A DNA stretch of 64,000 nt from Lenzites betulinus (Eukaryota; Basidiomycota; Agaricomycetes; Polyporales; Polyporaceae). The position numbers were made by a program, and so were the translations under genes. Below are positions 36,870 to 49,100 of the stretch, in pieces. The stretch covers positions 1 to 64,000 of the forward strand of contig JABYQU010000057.1 of the NCBI GenBank assembly GCA_022264855.1, written 5' to 3'. Numbering within the stretch: the first letter of the stretch is position 1; each line of letters begins with the position of its first letter. The notes under the pieces are model-generated. The model was not told where the DNA came from. It searched no databases and was given only the letters and a program-made list of their open reading frames with translations.

Positions 36870-37414
36870 CTTGCGAAAGTGCTATAAAGGACGGAAAAGG
36901 CAAGGATACGGCGAGGTATTGAACTTTCTAGGGCGTCCGAATCCCTAGAACTGATGTCAAGAACAAGGTGTGGAAGAGCGGGAATGCTGAGTGCAGCGTT
37001 ACGCTCAGCCTTGCACACGGGCGCTCTGGGCTGTACATGCATGCCGGGGCGCCGGCACAGATTATTCCTTCAACGTTTGGTTCTGCTCGGTGCTGGCAGT
37101 CGCTGCGCCGACGCGTACTACATTCAATGGTATAAATCTGCACATGCATATGTAGAAATGGGACAATAGCATCTGGTCGAGTTGTCGCGGCACGGTGTTA
37201 GTACTTCACGGTGGGCCGAGATAAGATTAGATTCAGTTTCACTGATGCGGTCGAGAAACGCGGCAGGTGGCTGAAGTCCCTCTTCTCGCTCCTCTCCCTC
37301 GTCATTCGTTAACTCTCTCATCGTCATCTGTTTCTATTGCCTCGCAAGTGACTTAAAAACACTGGGAGTTGCTGACATACAGCCCTACTTCCACTGTGGC
37401 GAACCACTAGACAC
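36870..37414. promoter_or_regulatory. bidirectional promoter, VPS5 / YVC1
   Basis: A 545-bp divergent spacer. The half proximal to YVC1 is recognisable, with substitutions and small deletions, at about 59080-59439. It therefore belongs to the duplicated segment. Confidence 0.55.
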
Positions 37415-40400
37415 ATGAGTGCGAAGCCGACCATGGCAGATCTAGACGCGACCGAAGCACCGCCCGAACGCCAACCTCTGCTTCGTCAAGGCGATGTCGA
37501 CGCGACGGAGGTTTATCCCATAATACAGATGATCAGACGTGTGAGCGAAATGTGCTTTCAGTCTATATGTGAAGCTGAGATGCAGGCTTAGGATGTTATG
37601 GTAACTACACTTTGAAGAATCCTTGCACTACTAGCGGCTTACCGTAGTGTGTTCTGCAACTCCGTAGCATTTCATAGGTATGAACCACTTCTCGCTAAGA
37701 CGGTCGTATGCTCATTGAAATGCGCTTAGACACCCCGTTGTCTCACGAGGCGGTCAGTCCATTCTCCTTCCAACAAGACTCGTCGTTAGTCGCCCATATG
37801 TTCTATGAGGCCGAAACGCTTTCATGTCTATGAACGGGCCGGCGTATATCGAGTCCGAGCCTCGCCCATAAGTGCATAATGCGGCTGGTTACAGTATCGG
37901 TCTAACCCATGGGATGTCATTACTGATACGTATATATGCAGCTCTCCGCCCCGGACCTCACCTATACGTTGATCCGGCCGCTCGAGGAGAAGTACGCAAC
38001 ACTTCAGCGACAAGGGAATCTCTCGGTCGTCTTTTGCCTTCTCCTCTGTCGGGTGTATTTCTTCCGCGACCGCCACTTGGCCACATCCGCTCTATCGCAG
38101 ACCCGCGCGGACCTGTGCGAAATTCTTGCGACGCGCGCACTACGCGAGCATGCGGACAACATGCTCGAGCTTGCCCTCGTTCTCACCACGAGCTGGTCTG
38201 TGTATTGCGGCGCGTCTGACGCACTGCTCGAGCGAGCTCGAGAGGAGAACGACGATGATCTAGAGGATAGGGTCGGCAATGCCATCGAAATGGCCATTTT
38301 GTGTCAAGCAAGGCGGTTCATCAAAAGTTCGCCATTTCAGAAGGTGATCGATGGTATCTGGAGGTGAGGCGTTTCGAACAGTTGCAGATAGTATGTTGAC
38401 GCGTTATGATATCAGTGGTAAGATCGTATACCAAGCAAATAGCAGTCGCTCGATACTCTCAGATGTAGGTAAAACGCCAGACAGGTGTTGCCGCTGTGCT
38501 CACTGTACGACCTCAGAACTACAAACGTAATCCTATACATTTTTACGACCCGCACAAGGCACCACTACTAGATCACTATCGGTAAGTTTTTATGCCACAT
38601 GCTCTCAAACACTTGCTTACGCCCCTCTACAGTCTCAAGGTCCCTGCAATACGCTCTGTTCTAGAATACATGAAGTTCGCTTCACATACTCACTGATCCA
38701 AATACCAACCTAACACACTCCTAGCTTCCTTACACTATTCACTCTCTTTGTGTTCGCGCTCGAGTACAGCGAGCTGGACAAGCTCAACATCGCGGAAATA
38801 ATTTTCATGGTCTATGCCCTAGGTTTCACTCTCGAGAAAGTTGCCGCCATGCAGGAACACGGTATCAAAGGTAAGGCCACCTTTGCATCGCCTTTCATAC
38901 TCACTAACGGCGTACCCTGGTAGTCTACTTCAAAGGCACATGGGTGAGCATATTCTCCCTGCCACTTAGGTTCGGACCTAATCCTTAGATTCACAGAACG
39001 GCTTCGACTTGGCATTCGGTACGTTGAAGTGACTTATTTCGAGAATGACACTCACCTCACGCAGTCACTCTGTACTGCACATACGCTGTGATGAGGTTCA
39101 TTGGTGTATACGATGACAGTGCGTTTCCTGGACGTCGTGTGTTCAGCACTTGTGTCTAACGTTTCCAAAGAGCGATGGGCCAAGGAAATGGGCATCAACT
39201 GTCTCGCGCTCATCGCGGTGCTCATGTTTCCGAGGCAGGTCGCTCCATGACCACCCATCACAATACCCGCTAAACCAATGCAGGCTGGCTTTCGTGACGT
39301 TTAAGAACAATGTCATGGTGCTTTCGCTGCGCGCCATGATGATGCAGTTCGTCGTTCTCATGGGGATCGCCGCGTTTTGCTTCGGAGGGTTCTTGTATGC
39401 GCTCTGGACGTAAGTATCTGTGCGTCTAAAAGTTCACGCCTGCTCATGTGTCTGGTTTAGTTTGGGGAAAGATCACGCGCATGCAAGGTAAGTACGGCCA
39501 TAAAGACATTACCCCAGGAAAGACTGACCGATCACGAACCTCTCCAGGTATAGCGCTGGGTAAGTGTCGATCGCAGCAGTATTTATCAGTCCTCACTCAT
39601 ACGCATTCTCCTCAGCACAATTGCTTGGTGGATGTTGGACCTATGGTTCGGGTTGGATGCAAGTGGCTTCGATAATGCTAGTGCGTCTTCACCTAGTCGC
39701 ATTCTCCCTTCGCATTGTTCTCACAACGTTATGTTCACAGCAAAATTCCACCCAGTTTTTGGACCGTTCCTCATGATCACGTATGCGTGCTTGAGCAATA
39801 CTCTGCTTCTGACCGGTATGTCACCTACTCATCTATCTGGAATGTACTGTTCATGAACGCCATCACTATAGTGCTTGTCTCTGTGAGTGGCCAACTCTGG
39901 GAGTAAATTTTGTTTTGGAAACTGAAATATCTCTAGATTCTCTCACACACGTTCTCGACCATAAACGACGACGCAGCCGCTGAGGTATCTATCTAAATGC
40001 TTGTATTGTGCTTCCTGAGGCTGATACCTGTAATCCAGGCAATGTTCCGCCGCGCTGTCTCGACGATAGAAGGGTACGTTCCACGGAATTCCCTCCTCAC
40101 GACATCTAGTGACATCGACTGTTATACAGCGTGAAGGCAGACTCACTGTTCTCGTACCAGCCACCAGTCAATCTTGTTGCGCTATGCATCATGCTTCCTG
40201 CAAGCTACGTTCTCACTCCGCGGTGGTTCCACAAGGTACTTAACGTCCGTGCGTCTTGTCCGTACACCTTGTTCATGCCACCCATACAGGTCAACGTCTT
40301 CATGATCAGGTACAGATATCCGTATCGGATTATGTCATTATCATCATTTGTAACCTAACCTGGGCTCATGCAGACTCACGAGCTTCCCGATACTGCTCGG

Positions 40401-41627
40401 TATCGCATGGTACGAGCGGCAGGCAAAACGTTCTGGATCATTCACGTTCTACGAGACGGTGTCCGCGGCGGCAGAGAAGATCTTTGACACATTGCCTCGT
40501 AATCTGAAGCGACTCAGTGCGTGTCCCCAGCATTCGCGTGTTCTCGCCTTTCGCCTGACGTCAAACTAGCCTTTTTCGAAGGCCTCACTGGCCCCGACGC
40601 CGACATCGATGCAGTAAGTTCCGCGCGGTCACCAGACATTGACACGTCCGGCTCACCGCCTGCCCAGATCTTCGAGCTCGAAGAGGAGTTTGAAGAAAGC
40701 GCCCTGGACATGGAAGAGGCAGACGACGTTCCCCCGATAGACATCGTCCGCCAGCGCCGGCTCTCGCAGATGTCGCGAAGACGTGCCTCCCAGTCCTCTT
40801 CGCAGCACCAACGGCGTCCGTCGATATCAGGCTCTACCACCGGGCGTTCGACGCCGCCCATCCCGTCGTCGCCGCTTAAAAACGAACAGGCCGGGCCGTC
40901 CTCGCCCCAAAGCCAAAGTCAAACTCCATCACAGCAACCGGCGCCACAGCAGCAACCGACGCCGCAGATTGCTCTTCCCCGCACGCGCGTCAACTCGGTG
41001 CTCACGCGCGGCCTCGAGCTCGCGCAGAGCGCCTCGAGCCCGCTGGCGCAGATATTCCAACCGCTGATCGTGGACGACGACCTCCACCCCGGCGGCGCGG
41101 ACGACTCGCAGACGCCCTCCGAAGGCGGTGGGTCCGGCCCCAGTAGCACGGGCGCGGCGGGGCTGAGCTACGGCCCCGCGACCCGCCGGCGCCTCTCGTC
41201 GATGCACGCCGTCGCGAACCCCCCGCGGCGTGGGCGCACGTACTCGCTCGCGGGGCCTGCTATGCTCGGCACGCCCGCTAGCGGGGACGGGGCCGCCGGG
41301 CGGAGCTTCAGCCCGGAGCGCGCGGTAGGCGGGGCGCACGGCTTGAGGCGGTTCCCGACGGGTAACAGCCCGGTGCAGAGGTCCCACCTTGGGCTTGTTG
41401 CAGCCCAGGCACCGCCGCTCTCGGAGAGCCCAGACGAGCGCGGGGAGGTGGGGGGCGCTTCGGTGGAGCCACGGGAGACGGCGAGCGAGGTCGAGGCAGA
41501 TGTGGAGGCGGGGGACGGGGCGAGCGCCGAACGGTCAGAATGGGCGCGGCGCTTGGAGGGCATCGAGGCACGGCAGAAACGGATGGAGGACATGCTCGTC
41601 CAGATCTGCAGCGGCCTCAGCAAGTGA
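37415..41627 (+). CDS. YVC1: YVC1-type vacuolar TRP cation channel
   Basis: A homologue of the fungal vacuolar TRP channel that releases calcium from the vacuole. Start ATG 37415. The N-terminal domain is assembled from tiny exons: 37592-37600 (9 nt), 37668-37677 (10 nt) and 37730-37752 (23 nt), giving MIRRDVMHFIDTPLSHEA, then LSAPDLTYTLIRPLEEKYAT. Membrane segments follow (LTLFTLFVFALEYSELDKL, AEIIFMVYALGFTLEKVAAM, NCLALIAVLMFPRLAFVTF, MMMQFVVLMGIAAFCFGGFL). Further small exons are 38924-38943, 38997-39018 and 39548-39559 (12 nt). The pore/S6 region includes GPFLMITYACLSNTLLLTVL and VSILSHTFSTINDDAAAEAM. The tail is long, acidic and then Ser/Gln/Arg-rich, stopping at 41625-41627. A decayed copy lies at 59440-61097. 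The family call is firm; the exact exon count (about 20) is not. Confidence 0.9.
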
Positions 41628-42632
41628 GCGCGCGTGTTTTGTCACCAGACATCGTCGCAGGGCCTTCACAGATGGGCTGGACTCGAAACTGCGCATGGAG
41701 ATGGGATTACGGGCGGGGGTGTTCGGGCGAGAAGTGTGGTTGCTGATTCCCGCGCGACGGAAGAGGAGAGGCGAGTACTATGCTTTGCGTCGAACGTGAG
41801 GGTGGGATCGCGGGCGGCGACGGTCGGATTCTGTATGCAGTCGCTTGGATGGATATTCTGAAAGCCCCTTCGACAGACGCCCTGAGCGTATGCGACGGGC
41901 TCCCCGCGCCGCACACGAATGAGTGTCAGATTCCGTGCGTGGGCATGACCGGTTGTAATCGCAGGGTGCATGCGCAGTCTGTGGCTGTGCGCGCGACAGC
42001 GCAGACGCGCAGGGCCCCTCTCGGCTGGATGGGAGGTACGTTCAAGCGGTTAAACAATACATTTCTACACGGCTGACCATGCAGTTGCCAAACGACAGGA
42101 AGGCCAGAAGAAGGGGCGGGCGGAGTTCGCTGGTGACTCAGCCCCGGCAGCGACACCGACAGACGAGGGGACGAGTTCATGCTTGAGGCTGATGACTCGT
42201 AGTTACTCCGCCGGGGCCCAGGTGGACAGTCGGAACGTTCTTCCCTACTCGTTTTAGCCTGCTGCGAGCTGCAGCGTCTACGCTGTGATTGTGATCGACG
42301 ATGCTTATTTCAACGTTTTCAACATGCCGAGTTCCGGCGCTTCAGGTGTGGCACTTGGGCCTTGGAATTTTAATCCTCGAAGGGAGGATAACCACGGTGC
42401 GAAATAGACCTCCTGGTACTTTCTAATGTCTACAGCAAGTTTTATTCTCACAGGTATGCCTGCACTGTCCCAACTACCATCACCGGCAGCAAAATAATTA
42501 AGTTTGCAGATGTATAACCGAGTCTAAATCGGAGGATTCCAGTAGTAGATTGCACAGGGGATAGCCCGGATGAACAGTATGTACGGACAGACATGCCATG
42601 ATTTCCAGTCTACCAGGGCACCGGACAGTGGA
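41628..42632. other. YVC1 3' flank; no gene seen
   Basis: No gene is recognised. The part to about 42030 is detectably similar to 61098-61400 (shared stretch GAATGAGTGTCAGATTCCGT at about 41919 and 61353), so it belongs to the duplicated segment. Confidence 0.6.
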
Positions 42633-42640
42633 TATAAAAG
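42633..42640 (+). promoter_or_regulatory. TATA box of small secreted protein gene 1
   Basis: TATAAAAG lies 86 bp before the ATG. The following leader is nearly identical to that of gene 2, including CATCAGCCAGCT and GCAGCACCTCCTCATTCTAC up to the start codon. Confidence 0.8.
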
Positions 42641-42718
42641 CCTACCGTGAGGTGAACGAGATGCATCAGCCAGCTACTCACATCCTAGGATAGCAGCACC
42701 TCCTCATTCTACGCATCG

Positions 42719-43126
42719 ATGTCTTCCATCCGCGCCGCACTCGCTCTCGTCGTCCTCGTGCCCGCCCTCATCTGCGGGGCCACCCCGGCCGCCCTCCCGC
42801 CCCGTAGTGCCAGTAACACGACGGAAAACCAGCCCAACACACTGCTCGCCTGCATCGACCAAGAATGCACGGTCGGATGCATCACTCACATCTTGGATGG
42901 CCTTCCGCTCAACGTGTGCGAGTCCCTGAACGGGGGCAGCGGGTTCACCTCCTTCGAGATCATCTCGAGCGACCTCGACGGGGCGCCGTTCGTGCTCCGC
43001 CTTGGACAGCAGGGCTGCGGCGCACTCTCATTCGCACCGCTGGCGAAGCTCAACGTATGCTCCCCGTCGGGCAGCACCCCGTTCACGGAATTCGTGCTCG
43101 AGGCAGGCACCACCCCCTTCGACTGA
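42719..43126 (+). CDS. small secreted cysteine protein 1 (tandem pair)
   Basis: A 135-residue protein from a single exon. The N-terminus SSIRAALALVVLVPALICGA is a clear signal peptide. The mature part has six cysteines with spacing C-x4-C-x3-C-x12-C, then an NGG motif, then two more Cys (GQQGCGAL, KLNVCSP). The same spacing and order occur in the gene at 44879, so both form one family of probably disulphide-bonded extracellular proteins. I know no named domain for it. The gene has a canonical TATA box and a leader shared with its neighbour. It is followed by 1.7 kb without a gene. It may be an effector-like or substrate-colonisation protein; that is inference from secretion and size. Confidence 0.85.
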   Translation: MSSIRAALALVVLVPALICGATPAALPPRSASNTTENQPNTLLACIDQECTVGCITHILDGLPLNVCESLNGGSGFTSFEIISSDLDGAPFVLRLGQQGCGALSFAPLAKLNVCSPSGSTPFTEFVLEAGTTPFD

Positions 43127-44792
43127 AAACTGTCGCACAATTGGTCAGCGCCCTTTCAACGGGTACATTTCTGCTCCATGCACCTCTCTGATAGAATTTC
43201 GAATATTAGTACGCACCAGCTCCGTATGCGGGTCGAACCTTGGAGATCTACAGCGAGGGAACGTCGAGTCAATTGATATGTTGCATACTGCGAATTGATG
43301 GAATTTGACATGTTGTTCGAGTTTTTTTCCGAGCCTCTGATTTATGATGGCAAATCTTGTGACTGTAAGAGATCAGCGCATATGTGGCTTGTGTCAGTTG
43401 TAAAGGGTCACTACCAACCCAGCGTTTGCGCGGCGGGCTTGGAGCGGTACTAACTTCAAGAGGAGAAGCACGGCCACGTGACCGTGCCGCCCATGCTCTC
43501 AGCTTGTTTCTCTGTTGCCTTCATCCTTTGCCCGTTGCGGTAGCCCGACAACCGTTTCAAATTGCCGAGCCTAATTGTTCCTGAGACATCCCTCCAGCGT
43601 GTATCAGTGTGTATCAGCCTCCGGTCATCAGAAAATCCTCCGGGAACCAGGGAACCTATACGGTAACACCTGAGGCCTGAGGGATGGAGCGCTCCGGGAG
43701 ACCCCCTCCCAATCATATGTCGGAGGCGCGATAACTAATGCAAAAATCAGCATTATGGAGCTTGTCTCACGACTCCCCCGCGTATATAGCGAATGCCGCG
43801 CGTTTGTTTGCTATTTACGTAGCCACGCTCCAGAAAAACATATGTTAATGTTCATGAACGAGCAACGCTCGAGAGTTCGTCAACGGGATGGAGAACGTGT
43901 GCCATACCCCTGGAGCGCTGGGGCAGGCGTCTCCTGATGCCGAGAACCTCGCCGGTCCTCAATGCTACGACCGCACTGCCCCATCCTCTCCGAATGCCGG
44001 CCGCTCGCCAACAGTGCAGGGCTCTGCAATGATCTGACCTTCGGACCAGCGCCCGCGCAAGCAGCCCTACGAATGTATGTCCCCATCTCCGCTCGGGCCC
44101 CGGGTCACTCGCGGTCTGGCTGTATTGAAAACACCTGCCCCTCTAGCATGTCAGCACGGCACTGACTACCTACACGTTCAAATCTGCATGCCCGGATGCA
44201 ATTCGCCGTCGCTCCAAACCCGGAGTATTTTACTGCTACTCCTGTGCATCAGAGTACAAGGGTACGTCAGAGCTAGGGTGCATATCCTGACTTCCCTTCG
44301 CGCACTCCGATCACAAGTATCACCGGCCGCCGCTGACAACGTAAGTATATACAAGAATACCCTAGCAGGAAGCACGGAACAGCGCGCTTGTATCCGCGGA
44401 ACATGTTGCTCGATGCTCAGCACGTATGATATTGACTACAGATCGTTACACGAGGATGGAAATACACCAACCATCAGCGGCACTCGGCGATGCCCGGGGC
44501 TGGCCCATTCAACTCGGATGCCGAGTGCTGGAATTCCAAGGTCATCAGGCCCGAGCTTGAATATTCGAATGCTCAAAGTGAGGACAAGCAAGGTACGAGA
44601 CAGTTCTACTAAGGTTTCTTAATCTAAAAATGTATTTGCGCCAGAAAGAGCATTGCATGTGGACTACCATCACCGGCGACAGCGGGATCCACCCTGCAGA
44701 CGTATGACCAAGCCTGTGGACTCCAGTGAATGGGATACGAGAATGTACTCCATAGTTTACCGTCCACCAGCGCTTTGAGCTTGGACGACCGC
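43127..44792. other. spacer between tandem secreted-protein genes; no gene seen
   Basis: About 1.67 kb without a supported gene. Only the last 100-150 bp resemble the promoter of gene 1 (a similar stretch from about 44690 on). Confidence 0.55.
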
Positions 44793-44800
44793 TATAAAAG
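44793..44800 (+). promoter_or_regulatory. TATA box of small secreted protein gene 2
   Basis: TATAAAAG sits at the same 86-bp distance from the ATG as in gene 1, followed by the near-identical leader. Confidence 0.8.
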
Positions 44801-44878
44801 CCAAGGTAGAGGTGAGCAAAATGCATCAGCCAGCTCCTCACATCCTAGGAAAGCAGCACCTCCTCATTCTACGCATCG

Positions 44879-45334
44879 ATGTCTTCCCTCCGCACCGCAC
44901 TCGCTCTCGTCGTTCTTGTGCCCGCGCTCATCTGCGGGGCCACCCCCGCCCCCGCCCCCGCTCTGCCAGTGGGGCGCGCCATCGGCGAGGGCGACTCGAC
45001 CGTCGGCAACAGTACCGATGTCACCATCACGAACTTTTTGGTCGCCTGCACCGACGTCAACTGTGTCGACAACTGCGTGAAGATCGCCACGGACAACATC
45101 CCCGAAAACCAATGCCAGATTCTTAACGGCGGCCAGACGTACAACTCCGTCCTGATGACCCAGGAGGGCGGCGATGGGCCCATCAACGCGAACTTCGAGA
45201 TCTTTGTCGGATTCGACAACTGCGAGTTTTTCACCCGCTCGATCCCCACCGTCGGCCTGTGCTACGTCATCGATGGCACGCCCGTGTCGGCCTTCGAGAA
45301 ATTCTCAGGTGTCACCTTCCCCACCCAGTTCTAG
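44879..45334 (+). CDS. small secreted cysteine protein 2 (tandem pair)
   Basis: A 151-residue single-exon protein. The signal peptide SSLRTALALVVLVPALICGA is almost identical to that of gene 1, followed by an Ala/Pro stretch and two possible N-glycosylation sites (GNST, NSTD region). The mature part has six cysteines with the same C-x4-C-x3-C-x12-C spacing, NGGQ, then DNCEFF and VGLCYVI. Conservation is strong in the signal peptide and promoter but weak in the mature domain apart from cysteines. This pattern is typical of rapidly diverging secreted paralogues. Function unknown. It lies 0.8 kb from the end of the Plavaka transposase gene. Confidence 0.85.
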   Translation: MSSLRTALALVVLVPALICGATPAPAPALPVGRAIGEGDSTVGNSTDVTITNFLVACTDVNCVDNCVKIATDNIPENQCQILNGGQTYNSVLMTQEGGDGPINANFEIFVGFDNCEFFTRSIPTVGLCYVIDGTPVSAFEKFSGVTFPTQF

Positions 45335-46151
45335 CGCAGTGGGTGAGTTCTCTTGACACGCACATTTCGATTTTGTGCACCTCTCTAATCCAATGTTATA
45401 TATAGGCCTCACCAGAGCCCGTTAACGGGGACATCGGAACCGAGAGGAAAAAACTAGCCTGAGATTATTATATGTTGCATGTGGATTGATCATCAGGGAA
45501 ACCACCCCTCCCGAAAAAGCGCCCCAATATCACTATCACCTTCCTCACACGTCCAAATGCTCCTTACCTAGATATCACCGGCTATTTGTATGCTAACACA
45601 CTAGCTAAATGCCGCCTGGGCTGGCAGCTCAAACCTTGTGTGCGGGAATTGACAAGCACCGGTACCAGTCGTTGTTCGAGTGAGTGCACAGTTCAACGTC
45701 GAACGTTAAGAGCCGAGGGCGAGCGGAGAATATTGAAAGCATAAGTAACAGAGCGCCTATATATGAGTCGGCGCTAGTCTGAGAAGTCACGGACTGTGGT
45801 CACGCTGAATTGTCTGCCGCGACCCAAGCGACTTTTGACCGGGAAAACTTGTGATTTGGTATACAAATGTCATACAGACTACAAAGAAAATATGTTTTGG
45901 AGGGATAATGCAAGAGGAGTGTAAGGTGTAAGCTACGGGCTGTGACATAAGTGACACATCCGCGTGACGGGCGCCCAATAAATGCTACCTAATAGAACGT
46001 CAGTAACGCGGTGCAATGGCTAATAGAAACACATACAGTTTGGCCCTGGGTGTAGAGACGGTAGGAGCAGCGGGTGGCCTTGCACACAAGATAATGCTAC
46101 TGCAACCTCATCTTCCCTTGCTAGACATCATCTGACATCGAAGAATATAAA
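45335..46151. other. intergenic; probably includes one end of the Plavaka element
   Basis: No gene recognised. The outer end of the transposon should lie here, but I could not match an inverted terminal repeat with the other flank. Confidence 0.5.
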
Positions 46152-49100
46152 CTATGCTAATGACATGTACATATGTTGATCGCTGAATGTATTTAACAGA
46201 AAATCATCGCACTGGTCTAACACATTACTGCTGGTCCATTCCCGAGAAGCTGACACACCGAAGCATGGAAGAAGATGGCAGCTTCTGACAACCCTACTGA
46301 TCTCTATAACATCGGCGAGACACTCTCCGGCAGGCCCACGGCATCGGGAGACCTGATAAAGACCATGTACAGGGTCAGGCTCAGTGAGAGCCGTGAACCA
46401 CTCGACATAGGCCAGGTGAGAGGGGGGCGCAATGAAGGGGAAGAGCTCGTCCGTCGCTGACTTTCGAAGTTTGAAAACCATACGAACGCGCCCGATTCGG
46501 TAGCCTGCAACAGTGTGATTGAGTGATCTATCAGTTGGTAGAAGTTCTAACGACGCACGCATGGGCCCCATGAGATTATTTCCACCAATTGTCGCTTCCC
46601 GGATGAGAACCGTATCGAATCGTCCAGGGATGTGGCGGCCTTGGGTGTCACGCCGTTCAGGACGTACATGGGCAACGTCCTGGACAGCATCCATGACACC
46701 GAGCTCCTGTGCATCCTCAAGAAGGAATCGAATCTTGTGCCAGACAGGCATCGTCCAGTGCGGCCGAATATATACTCCTAGTAACGCACCCAGTAGAAGC
46801 ATGAGTGGGACATAATGAATAGCACTGGTTGATGTAAACTTGCCTACAGCAGCGTGCTCAATTTGCGCACTTGTAGCATGCGGATCGCGGTATCGGACGA
46901 CGAATCGAGCAAGCGCGTCTTGAATGTATGTAGCACCATAGCGCTGTGAAGCAGCGGCGAGTCGTACGGCCTTGACGCTTGCAAAACGGGTCAGTTTGAT
47001 GCGGGAGAGTATTTGCGGGTCGGCAGGCGCAGGCCCGGGGGGGTTATCAGCAGCAGCAGCGACGTGAGGAGGAACACGGGCTTGTGGTGCACTCTGTGTA
47101 CCAGGACGGTTACGGAGTCGCCACTGGATGTAGGAAGCATGTCGTAGAATTTTTTCACGCCGCTCGAGCCATAGCGTCATTTGCGGGAACTCGTCCTTGC
47201 GGTTGGTGGCCCGGTAGGCTTCTTTCGCGAAATCGATATGGAGCCGCTCTGTGTACTGGGTATCGTAGTTGTCGGTTGTACCAAACAGCTCGATGCATTG
47301 GACATAGTGGTCGAGGGAATGAAGCTTCGGGATCTTGAAGTGGGCGCGAATGCCGAGATCGACGAAGATGGACTTATTGTCATGAAAGCGCTGAAGCGCA
47401 CGCTCCAAAAGCTTGAGGGTGTCGGTCGTGTGCGCGGGATATTGTGCGAGGTAGAGGAAGTCGAAAAGGGCATGTACAGCCCGTACGAGCTGGGCGGAAG
47501 AGTGGCCGTCAGGTAGGGGGATGCCGACGATCAAGCCTAAGATGAAGCGGCACATGTCAGCGTGCTCTTTGCCAGTCACCCGCTGGAGTTTGGTGATGCC
47601 TTTGAGGAAGAGACGGATGTTGTGATTTGGAGGGAAGCGTCGGCAGCGCGCATCTATCTCCTCCGCACCATAGGCTGCGACGAGCCAGGCTACAAGATGT
47701 TTGACAACACCTTGGCAGAGCTGATGTAGGATGTCGGGAGTGATTGCTTGATAGACGTTGACGAACGGGAGATGCACCCAGTACGGATCCTGTATCCGCT
47801 TGATACCAGCGTCGCGGCAGGCATTCGAGAACGCTCGTGGGCCCGCATTGACAGTTTGCAGTGCAGCAAGAACCTTGCGGAAGTCGCGTAGGGGCCGGTC
47901 GCAGTCTGTGGTCATGCCGATGTCACCGGGAGGAATGGGGCATTTGGGACACTCGCCTGTCTTACAGCCGACGACGAGTACTTGTTCGGGATAGTCGCCG
48001 ACATGCATTGCAAAAATTGGATGCCCTCGCCGTCGAACTCCATCGCCACTGGCTAGGGAAAGGCCTTCGACACCAGCCTTACGCAGCGGCTTCATAATGC
48101 GGGACATGCATGCGTGGTACAGGTTTGTAAGAGCGCGTCGTCGAGCCGGTTGACTAGTGATGTGAGAAAGATTCGAGGTTGGAAGATAAGCAAGTAAGAT
48201 CTGTCCGCGTCGTGACGGTTTCCGGCGCACATCCTTCGGGAGGTTACCAATCGTCATGTAGACTGGATATGCCGCCTTGCTCCCGAAGAGGGTGAGCTGT
48301 GTCTTGTCACTAGAGATGATGATGGGGATGAGGGTCGCGCCGGGGCTGCGTCGCTCCATTTCCCGGAGTAGCTTCAGTTTAGCGGATATGTCTGCACTGG
48401 AGCCTCCTCCGGTGCATGGATCTATCCGTCGAGCGTTGGATACATCGAGGATGTATCCTAAATATATCTAAAGATATATCCTTCCTACTACCGGAGACCC
48501 CTCTGGTTAAGATATATCTTCTATACTAAAATCATAGAACTACACTACACCGCGTTGAGTCCAAGCCCGCCACAATAACACACAGCATGTCCTTGCTCAT
48601 GAAGATACCTGCGATGGGTCCCCGCTGTCATCGCGCAACTGCCAGTGGTGTCCACCGCGCTGGCCTGTCCGTGTGCCCGTCGCCGCGAGCGCGTGCAGAA
48701 GAGAGTGGCGCACGGGCATGCATATATTGGGGCTGGGATAGGACGTACGCATTCAATGCGGGGGCGCATTTCGGTCGCGAGCACAGCGGGTGCAGGATCT
48801 TTGGGCAGTCCGGTTCCCCCACACCTGTCGTTCTGGCTGTGATCCGCTGGGCAGGGGACGTACGTTGTGCAGGTTGGACACTGTGTCACTGCACGGCCTC
48901 CACAACAAGTTGGCCTCTTGGGGTTTTTGGAGGGAATACCGCAATACGGTACGTGCTTTATACTTCGCACACCCCTTCTTCCAACGGCATGTGATATACC
49001 CCCCTTGGCGATGACACTCTTCAAGATCCCCTGTTGTGTCGAGTCCTAATCCCTCAACAACGCGTGTTTCACGCCTGCCCCCCCGCGAACGAAACATATT

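Noticed and set aside
40929..41623. Several long antisense frames across the YVC1 tail
   Set aside because: Low-complexity Pro/Arg-rich shadows of the real coding exon.
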